Source: Boswellia sacra (Eukaryota > Streptophyta > Magnoliopsida > Sapindales > Burseraceae). Taken from it: a stretch of DNA of 64,000 nt. This document shows, in pieces, positions 56,601-64,000 of the stretch (position 1 is its first letter; each line of letters starts with the position of its first letter). A program made the translations under genes and the position numbers. The notes beneath the pieces were generated by a model, which did no database searches, was not told the origin of the DNA, and saw only the letters and a program-made list of their open reading frames with translations. The DNA lies in assembly GCA_013180625.2 (NCBI GenBank), contig SNVD02014776.1:496001-560000 (forward strand), written 5' to 3'.

Positions 56601-57484
56601 ATCGGGTTTCGTCGATTTGGAATTGGGTATGTATATTGGGAAACAGGAAATCAAGTTTGTTTCTTCGGGTTTTTGTGTTATCAGGTTGAATTAGGTTGGC
56701 TTTGAGAAATCCAATCAAACACGACCCGAGGATTATTTTGTAAAGAAAAATAAAGTTTTGAACACTCGTCATTTTATGATTTGATTATTTTTTTCCCTAA
56801 GGGTCAGCTTGTTTACATCACTTAAAACTTTTTAGGTCTGTATACTTTTTAGAACTTAAATTATACCACTTAAAATTATGTTTATTTTTCATTTTGTGTA
56901 CCACTTAAAAATAAAAGTGATAAAACAATATCTTATTTTCATTTTGACTAATTTATCCTCTAATAAAAATTTTAATTTCTTTTTTTTTATTTATTGCAAA
57001 CCAAAATTACTAGATATTTATATGCTTTCATTATTTCATCGATTCGTAGTTAATCAATTTAAATTATTTTTAATTAAAATAAAAATATATTATAATAAAT
57101 TTATTTTATTTAATTATTTCCAAAGGCTGGATTTAATTTTTTGGACTATAAATAATTAAAAAGGATGTAATTAGAAGAATTCAAAAAATATTTTTAAAAA
57201 ATTTTTAAAAATTACAGATAGTGTCAAAACTGCATCGTTTTGCTTGTCTGGGTTTTGGTGGCAGGAGGAACCCCATGGCTACCACTACACTACATCTTCT
57301 CTGTCCGTTGAATATCGGGATCTTTTTCCCTCTATTCTTCCCTATATTGGTGGCATATTCTGGTCCAACGTCAGCTTCACGTAGCAGAGAAAAAGGCCTC
57401 GACCCACCTATGATATCATCTTTAGACGAAGATGTTCCCACCTCCGTTGCTTCACGCGTGTCGTTGCAATTGTTGTAGGTTTTG
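53651..57484. other. Intergenic, no gene supported
   Basis: Contains a (TG)n tract near 53768-53782, a promoter-like TATAAAAGAAG near 55857 followed by leader-like sequence and a possible donor at about 56016, but no matching coding exon. A one-ended relative of the 49266 MITE starts near 56575 (TAGGGGTGTGCA, then GACCTGATCGGGTTT). A frame at 57274-57477 is hydrophobic and unrecognised. Confidence 0.5.
56575..56730 (+). mobile_element. Truncated hAT-type MITE
   Basis: The left tip TAGGGGTGTGCAAAAAGTCC and CGGGTTT/GACCCGAGG motifs match the family at 49266-49596. The opposite tip is not found, so it is probably truncated. Confidence 0.55.
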
Positions 57485-57489
57485 GTTTC

Positions 57490-57757
57490 TAATGGGATTG
57501 CATGGATCACATATATAGTATGTAAATATTTTATCCTCCATATTTGTTATCTTTTCTATATATAGGTAAATAGCAATTGTGATTAGTCGTGATTGTAGGC
57601 ATGATCCATGCTATTGTGATTAGTCGTGATTGTAGGCATGATCCATGCTAGAGCTTTAATTCTTGTTGTAATTAGGTAGGCCTTCTCCTTGTATATATGT
57701 GCTCCACCATTCCATGAATAAAACAGAGCAACTTTCTCATAACATTGATTTCTTTTA
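57490..57757 (+). repeat. 5' LTR of the plus-strand copia element
   Basis: It begins TAATGGGATTGCATGG, not the usual TG, and both LTRs share this. A 37-bp unit (ATTGTGATTAGTCGTG ...) occurs twice in tandem at 57576 and 57613. TATATATG and AATAAAA (about 57715-57722) are promoter and polyadenylation-like signals. Confidence 0.88.
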
Positions 57758-57773
57758 TGGTATCAGAGCTAGG
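57758..57773 (+). other. Primer binding site, initiator tRNA-Met
   Basis: TGGTATCAGAGCTAGG directly follows the 5' LTR and matches the complement of initiator tRNA-Met over 12 bases. Confidence 0.93.
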
Positions 57774-57807
57774 TTTCTTGGCTTCTTGAAACTAGTGATC
57801 TATTGCA

Positions 57808-58800
57808 ATGACAGATGACAAGAAGAATGATGGTGAGAGCAAGAAGAATACTACTTCACCATATTATCTTGGGTCTATTGACAACCCGGGAAACCTCATA
57901 ACACAGGTTTAATTGAAGGGAAACAACTACGATGAATGGGCTTGGTCTGTGCGGATGGCGCTCCGGGCTAAGAAAAAGTTTAGATTCATTGACGGGTCCG
58001 TGTCTCAGCCATTAGAAAACTCTGCTGAATTATAAGATTGGTGGACTATGAATTCAATGGTGGTGTCGTGGATTCTCAACACCATAGAACCAACTTTGAG
58101 ATCAACTATTACTCATATGGAGATAGCAAAGGAACCTCTGGGATGACTTCAAGGAGCGATTCTCCATTGCCAATGGGCCACGAGTGCATCAACTAAAAGT
58201 TGAATTAATGAACTGCAAACAAAAGGGCTTGGCAATTGTGACATATTATGGAAAGCTAAAGCAAATATGGGATGAAATGGCAAATCATGTGCAGTTTCCA
58301 ACTTGTAAGTGTAAAGACTACATAAGTGATTTGTCTATAGTGTGAGGAGGAGAAAGTGCATCAGTTCTTGATGGGATTAGATGATGTCGTGTATGGTAAT
58401 GTTCGAAGCAATATTCTTAGCAGAGATCCACTGCCCAATCTCAACAAGACTTACTCCATGGTGATCCAGGAAGAACGTTTCATACTGTAACCTATGGTGT
58501 AGAGGAAAGAGGACAACCAATCGCTCTAGCGGTACAAACGATTTTGATCCATCGAAGAGTCGGGACTACTAGAAAAGATAAGCAAGTGACAGGTTCAAAT
58601 TGCCAATGAAAGGGACATGATACAGGTAGTTGTTTCAGCTCATCGGATACCCCGACTGGTGGGGCGATAGACCAAAACCGACAGGACGAGGGATTTGATG
58701 AGGCCGAGAAGGTCAAGCTGCGAGTGCAAGAAAACATGGTCGAGAAGTTTTGGCTCGGGCACATGCTACTCAAGCTTTAGAGTAGCCACTAACTTGTGAG
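57808..58800 (+). pseudogene. Copia gag with several stops
   Basis: From ATG 57808 the frame gives an MTDDKKNDGESKK start, YYLGSIDNPGNLIT, then a TAA stop, then KGNNYDEWAWSVRMALRAKK and IDGSV. This is the copia gag N-terminus (retrotran-gag/UBN2 type). Further stops and shifts follow. Near 58590-58640 a damaged zinc knuckle can be seen (Asn-Cys ... GHDTGSC) with a stop in place of the second Cys region. No functional gag. Confidence 0.8.
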
Positions 58801-58830
58801 AAGTCTGATGCTAGCCAAGGATTTGTAAGA

Positions 58831-59118
58831 ATGTCGAAGGAACAATGGGAAAGTCTGATGCAATTGCTCAATTCATGCAAGCCGAGCAATAATGAAAAGT
58901 TAACAGGTACAAGAGTGAGAAAAAGGTGGATAATTGATACAGGAGCATCACATCATATGACTTGTGATTTTGTTGGATTGGTTAATACAAAGATAGTGAC
59001 CAGTTGTCTAGTAGGGCTACCCGATGGAGGAGAAGCGGATGCCACAATGGAAGGATATGTGATTCTGAACAATCACATGAAATTAAATAATGTTTTATTT
59101 GTGCCTCAATTAAAATGA
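58831..59118 (+). pseudogene. Copia protease fragment
   Basis: This frame contains RKRWIIDTGASHHMTCDF, with the aspartic-protease triplet Asp-Thr-Gly intact near residue 36, then KLNNVLFVPQLK and a stop. In the intact family it is fused to gag and integrase. Confidence 0.85.
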
Positions 59119-60506
59119 AATCTAATTTCTGTGTCACAATTAATCAATTAGAACAATTATAATATACAATTCACTAACAAATTTTGCGTTATACAGGACC
59201 CTACTACGAGGACGGTGATTGGTGTGGGTGAGCTGTGTGGGGGGCTTTACTACTTTGCAGGAACGCCTTCAGTAAAGGCCTACAAGGCAAGTTGTGTTGA
59301 TTCATTTGAATTATGGCATAAGAGGCTAGGACATCCTTTTAAAAGGGTGATTAACTTGCTTCGAGGCATTTAATTAACTTGCTTCGAGGAATAAATGCTA
59401 GTAGCAATAGTAATGAAAATAAAATGTGTGAAATCTGTCTCAAGGCAAAATAGACTAGAGATGCCTTTGTTTCTAGTAATAATAAAGAAAAGGAATCATT
59501 TAAGTTGATACATTATGATTTGTGGCGATCTTATCAAATTCGTGCCTCTTGTGGTGCCTAATATTTTTTGACTATCATAGATGATTTCTCAAGAGCTGTT
59601 TGGTTATATTTACTTAATGATAAAGCTGAAGTTGGTCAAACTCTTCAAAATTTTATCATTATGGTCGAACGACAATATAATAAAAGAGTCAAAGTTGTTA
59701 TGAGTGATAATAGGACAAAGTTTTCTTTGAAAGAATATTTTCTTGAACTTGGGATTGTGCACCAAACCTCTTGTGTTGACATGCCTCAACAAAATGGTGT
59801 GTTGAGCGAAAACATAGGCACATCTTGAATGTTGCTAGAGCTTTACGATTCCAAGCTAGCCTTCCTATTGAATTTTGGGGAGAATGTGTACTAACAGCTG
59901 GATACCTTATTAATCAGACTCCTTCCGCTCTGTTGAACGGAAAACCCCCCATATAAAATGTTGTTTGGGCAACCTCCTTCCTACAACCATATTCGTACTT
60001 TTGGTTGTTTGTGCTATGGTAGAAATATAAATAGAGAAAAGGATAAATTTGCAAGTAGGGGACGATGATGTATTTTTGTGGGATATCCTTTTGAAAATAA
60101 AGGATGGCGCCTTTATGATTTGAACACAAATGAATTCTTTGTATCAAGAGATGTTGCATTTTGTGAAACCGAATTCCCATATGAATCAGACTCTTTGACG
60201 AAGGAAGGAATTAATTATAACCAAATGGGCATCAATGAAGGGTACCATGTTGAGGAGGAATTTGATTTTGGTGGTGCACATGGTATGACGGAGGCCCAAG
60301 AAGTGAGGGGGGGTAATTTCAATACTTCACCTGACAATAACGAAAATGATATGAGGGGTGGCACTGGTGATGTCATTGCAAGTAGCGATGAGGAGCCACT
60401 TATAAGTAATGTTGCAAGTGATAAAGAGATTTTAGAAGGCAGCACATTGCATCGACAGGAGGACCAACTTGGACGAGGACAGAGAGTGAAACAGCGATCA
60501 ACATGA
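59119..60506 (+). pseudogene. Copia integrase, broken
   Basis: The pre-integrase motif LWHKRLGHP appears near 59315. The core follows in pieces: LTIIDDFSRAVWLYLL, VVMSDNRTKF (second Asp) and [14 protein letters not shown], where the frame then shifts before the catalytic Glu region. A small duplication of TTAACTTGCTTCGAGG lies at about 59350-59390. The C-terminal part (60078-60506) includes GYPFENKGWRLYDLNTNEFF and an acidic linker. It is non-functional. Confidence 0.82.
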
Positions 60507-60614
60507 CTCAAAGATTTTGTTACGCATACAGCTCGTTGTATAAGCCCCTCTACTTCTCATCTCAACAAAAGCCGGCTTCAGGCAATCCTTATCCTATAAT
60601 GCATTTTGTGAATT

Positions 60615-61651
60615 GTGATAAATTCTCTTTACGACACAAATTTTTTAGCTGCTGTCACAGCAGGTCATGAGCCCAAAAATTATGCAGAAGCAGTTCAACA
60701 TGAACATTGGAGAGAGGCTATGAAAAAGGAGATACAAGCTCTTAAAGAAAATGACACATGGACAGTTGAAGATCTACCTCCAGGAAAGAAAGCTATTGGG
60801 AGCAAATGGGTGTATAAAATAAAGTATAATTCAGATGGCACTATTGAACGCTACAAAGCGCGATTGGTAATTCAAGGAAACATTGTATGGATTTTTGCAT
60901 GGAAAAGGTGTATAATCAGATGGATGTGCATAATGCATTTTTGCATGGAGATTTACAGGAGGAAGTATACATGCGAATGCCACAAGGATTTGCCTTTCCA
61001 CAACTGGGGAAGGTTTGTCGACTCAGAAAATCATTGTATGGATTACAACAGGCTCCTCGTTGTTGGTTTTCCAAGTTAGTAACGACCTTGAAACGATATG
61101 GATTCACTCAATCTCGGTCTGATTATTCTCTATTTACATATTTGCACAATGGGGTACATTTACATGTTTTGGTGTATGTTGATGACTTAGTTGTTGCCAG
61201 AAATGATAGTGTGGCTATTAAACACTTCCAAAACTATTTGAGTGAGTGTTTTCATATGAAGGATCTTGAAGTATTGAAATATTTTTTGGGTGTAGAGGTT
61301 GCGCGTAACAAGGAGGGCATTTTTTTGTGTCAAAGGAAATATGTTCTGGATATCATCACAGAGACTGGTTTGCTGGGTGCTAAACCATCTTCCTTCCCAC
61401 TTGGGCAAAATCATAAATTAGCATTGGCCGATGGTGCCTTGTTGGCTGATCCAGAATGCTATCGGCGTCTTGTTGGGCGACTTATTTATCTCACTCTCAC
61501 ACATCTAGAATTATCATATTATGTGCACATCCTTACCCAATTCATGCAGGCGCCACGAGAATATCATTGGAATGCAGCATTGCGAGTTGTACGATATCTG
61601 AAGGGAAATCCTGGACAAGGAATCCTTCTTCGCTTGGATTGTGACTTATGA
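60615..61651 (+). pseudogene. Copia reverse transcriptase with internal deletion and frameshift
   Basis: The first frame (60615-61079) begins with EPKNYAEAVQHEHWREAMKK and reads GSKWVYKIKYNSDGTIERYK to ARLVIQG. It then jumps almost directly to MDVHNAFLHGDLQEEVYM in another frame (from about 60887). Compared with the element at 4340-6049, about 30 residues between these motifs are missing. The rest is well kept: KSLYGLQQAPRCWFSKL, YVDD in VLVYVDDLVVARN and LKYFLGVEVARNKEG. A stop follows RLDCDL. Confidence 0.88.
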
Positions 61652-61690
61652 CTTTATGTATATTGTGACTCGAACTAGGCAAGCTGTCCA

Positions 61691-62131
61691 TTGACTCGTC
61701 GGTCTCTTACTGGTTACTTTGTTATGTTGGGCAACTCACCTATCTCTTGGAAAACGAAGAAACCACACACTGTTTCTCGTTCTTCGGCAGAAGTCGACTA
61801 CAGGTCCATGGTTACGACTGTGTGTGAAATGAAATGGCTAAACAGGTTGTTGCATACGCTTGGGATTCTTCATGCCACTCCTATGCACCTCTATTATGAT
61901 AGTCAAGCTGCTTTGCACATTGCTGCCAATCCGGTGTTTCATGAGCGTACGAAACATATCGAAGTCGACTGCCATTTTGTACGAGATGAAATTCTAAATG
62001 GGAATATCAAGCCAGCCTTTGTCAAGACCTCTGAACAACTTACAGATATTTTTACTAAAGCCTTGGGAAAACACCATTTTTACTCTCTTCTTTGCAAGTT
62101 GGGCATTCACCATCTTCATGCTCCAACTTGA
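61691..62131 (+). pseudogene. Copia RNase H fragment
   Basis: The 146-residue frame contains [65 protein letters not shown] and [10 protein letters not shown], the standard copia RNase H end. It is out of frame with the reverse transcriptase, and stops lie just before it. Confidence 0.88.
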
Positions 62132-62138
62132 GGGGGGG
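62129..62138 (+). other. Polypurine tract
   Basis: TGAGGGGGGG lies immediately before the 3' LTR, as expected for plus-strand priming. Confidence 0.85.
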
Positions 62139-62406
62139 TAATGGGATTGCATGGATCACATGTATAGTATGTAAATATTTTATCCTCCATAGTTGTTATC
62201 TTTTCTATATATAGGTAGATAGCAATTGTGATTAGTCGTGATTGTAGGCATTATCTATGCTATTGTGATTAGTCGTGATTGTAGGCATGATCCATGCTAG
62301 AGCTTTAATTCTTGCTGTAATTAGGTAGGCCTTCTCCTTGTATATATGTGCTCCACCATTCCATGAATAAAACAGAACAACTTTCTCATAACATTGATTT
62401 CTTTCA
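62139..62406 (+). repeat. 3' LTR of the plus-strand copia element
   Basis: It has the same length as the 5' LTR and ends TTTCTTTCA; the 5' copy ends TTTCTTTTA. It carries the same 37-bp internal duplication, so the duplication predates the insertion. Confidence 0.9.
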
Positions 62407-62411
62407 ATTTC

Positions 62412-62843
62412 TTCCCTCACTGCTGGCCGTGGCATTATCTAAGACAGAAGAGGAAAAAGAGTAGTAGTAGAAGAAAAATCATTGCAGCCTTGACGGTGGT
62501 GGCAATAATGGCGGCTGTTGAGGATTTTTTTGATTGCTTGTGGAGGGAAAGTGATAGTGGGGTTAAAGAAGTGGCGGCTATGTTTGACATATGAGACTTG
62601 TTATATGAGATTTGTTTTGTTATATAAGGAGTAGTATTAAAGACATTTTATCCTTTTCAGATGTTTCAGAGCAAAAAAAAAAGTGATTTTTTTTTTTACT
62701 TTTTTAATTCAGACAATAATATCTGAAAATAAGTGATTAGATATTAAAACAAACAAAATTATCACTTATTCCTATTCATATTTAGATTTCAGTGGTTAAA
62801 TCAAATGGTTACTAAGTCACAGAGCCTTAAACGTTTAACCTAA
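62412..62843. other. Intergenic between copia and Harbinger-like element
   Basis: Host flank with a short frame (MAAVEDFFDCLWRESD, from about 62509) without a known domain, then an AT-rich patch. No gene supported. Confidence 0.45.
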
Positions 62844-63932
62844 GGAGGCATTTGGTATAAGGGTTTATTTTCACCGGAATGAGATTTAGATTACTAGAAA
62901 AGTGATTATAGGAATATGATGTCTAGTAAACTAATATTACTATATTTGGTTACCTATAAGAATCTTGTCTTTGCAATCAAATTACTATGTTTGGTTACAT
63001 ATAGGAATGGAATGTGTTAATTTTATTTAATATGATAATAAAATTTATAATTAAAATTTTTTCAATAAATAAATGTGTTCATTTTATTTCATATGTTACT
63101 AAATTTTATAATTAAATTTTTTCAATAAATATATGTGTCAAATTTATTTAATATGTTAATAATTATATATATTTTATAAATGTTATATTATAAAAAAAAT
63201 GAAAAAAAAATTTTCCTCATTTTCTTGCCTAAGAGAACACTTTCCAGCCAAACTTTCATTTTTTTCCTCTTTTTTTTCTTCTCTCTTCTTCTTCTCCCTC
63301 TCCCTCTGTTTTCTCCAAGCCGACGACTCACACCACCCACACTACTCATCACAGCCACCAAAACCAAGAAAATACAATGAATTAAAATTTCCAAACCCAC
63401 AGGAGCCACCACTCACAACCACCACAACCCAGAAATTCCAAACAGAGTCCAAAGTCACTGCCATCCACCACAAGCAGAATTTAACCTTCCACCACAAGTG
63501 CCGTCACCATTCCCATCCAACCGCATGCACATCACCGCCACAGGAGAGCTGCATACGCACACCACCGTCACAACAAGCCATTGCCTTCCACCACAAGCAG
63601 CGCTGCTAAGAAGCCAAAAGCTACACACACCAGCACCTCAGACCGCTAAGAAGCCGAAAGCCGAAAGTCTAAAGAGAGATGGCTACCAGATTGAGAGATG
63701 AGAGATGAGAGAGGAGAGACGGGTAGGAGGGGGGGTGATGCATAGGATGGGATGGGATTAGGATTCCTTAGAATTTGAAACTCAAGCTTTGGACGGGTTT
63801 GATATTACCCCCAACAGACAATCATTTGGGAAAGTGACATGCCAAAGCTTACAACGGTAATAAGCATACTAAACGCTAGAATGCATTCAAATTCTCATTC
63901 CTAAATTTCCCACCCTCATACCAAATGCCCCC
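62844..63932. mobile_element. Harbinger-like inverted-repeat element, 1089 bp
   Basis: The left tip GGAGGCATTTGGTATAAGGG matches the inverted right tip GGGGGCATTTGGTATGAGGG, with further similarity inwards (GGAATGAGA). Flanking trinucleotides TAA (62841-62843) and CAA (63933-63935) could be a mutated TAA duplication. Such tips are typical of PIF/Harbinger MITEs. The interior (63199-63609) has a Ser/Pro/His-rich frame of low complexity that I take as non-coding or captured sequence. No transposase. Confidence 0.68.
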
Positions 63933-64000
63933 CAATTAATTAGAACTCTCCTCTTGCCAAAATAAAGCCTCTTCTTGCCAGTCCACCACCTCATCATTGT

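Larger units (their letters stand above)
57490..62406 (+). mobile_element. Complete but decayed Ty1/copia element, plus strand
   Basis: Two LTRs of 268 bp (57490-57757 and 62139-62406) enclose a primer site, gag, protease, integrase, reverse transcriptase and RNase H in copia order. The LTRs differ at 8 positions by eye (about 97% identity). Flanking bases GTTTC (57485-57489) and ATTTC (62407-62411) differ by one transition and are the likely target duplication. Many stops and frameshifts, plus a deletion in reverse transcriptase, make it non-autonomous. Confidence 0.9.

Noticed and set aside
57274..57477. 68-codon hydrophobic frame before the copia element
   Set aside because: It resembles no family, and sequence after the element does not continue it in an obvious way.
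56798..62830. Possible larger inverted-repeat element around the copia insertion
   Set aside because: The outer sequences are only vaguely similar as inverted repeats and no target duplication could be found.
63199..63609. 136-codon Ser/Pro/His-rich frame
   Set aside because: Low complexity inside a MITE-like element; no domain seen.
1..64000. tRNA, rRNA or other structured RNA genes
   Set aside because: I saw no sequence with the conserved A and B boxes or rRNA motifs. The tRNA-Met-like matches are retrotransposon primer sites only.

Overview
This is nuclear DNA from a flowering plant, most likely a eudicot. The gene structures are plant-like: GT-AG introns, a chloroplast-targeted ribosomal protein with a transit peptide, NUP43 and tubulin cofactor C. 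The mobile elements are typical plant families (copia LTR elements primed by initiator tRNA-Met, MULEs, hAT-like and Harbinger-like MITEs). I cannot name the species. All calls come from reading the sequence by eye; no database search was run.

Layout. The left half (about 1-31 kb) is accessory DNA. A partial LTR opens the window (1-1033). A 10.4-kb Sirevirus-like copia element lies on the minus strand (1774-12139, target duplication ACAAA) and is itself split by a 2-kb solo LTR (7314-9303, target duplication CCTGC). Next is a 0.9-kb terminal-inverted-repeat element carrying a GRF zinc-finger ORF (14787-15693). A diverged host repeat follows, and its last copy is split by a 12.9-kb Mutator-like element (MULE, 16904-29809) with a perfect 9-bp target duplication. 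This MULE carries a MuDR-type transposase gene and a separate nine-exon ULP1-like cysteine protease gene. Further right it holds a smaller inverted-repeat element with a captured ribosomal protein S6 sequence, which is in turn split by an LTR. Internal inverted copies of the terminal-repeat arrays suggest that the MULE is a fusion of two elements.

The right half (about 32-53 kb) is the genic core: an ASG1-like gene (32177-35605, minus), a chloroplast ribosomal protein L35 gene (39953-42732, minus), NUP43 (44055-47007, minus) and a tubulin-folding cofactor C gene (51687-52703, plus). The exons of the three minus-strand genes join in frame at GT/AG sites and give 550, 155 and 345 residues. ASG1 and L35 are, from memory, also neighbours in Arabidopsis (At2g24100 and At2g24090), which supports both identities. 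Small MITEs lie between the genes. The 3' end of the cofactor C gene is tandemly duplicated.

The far right holds a decayed 4.9-kb copia element on the plus strand (57490-62406) and a 1.1-kb Harbinger-like inverted-repeat element (62844-63932). The cellular genes do not form a pathway; each is an independently transcribed plant gene. The functional linkage of interest is inside the MULE, where transposase and ULP-like protease are each preceded by the same TCGAG-rich array and a near-palindrome, as if sharing a promoter type.
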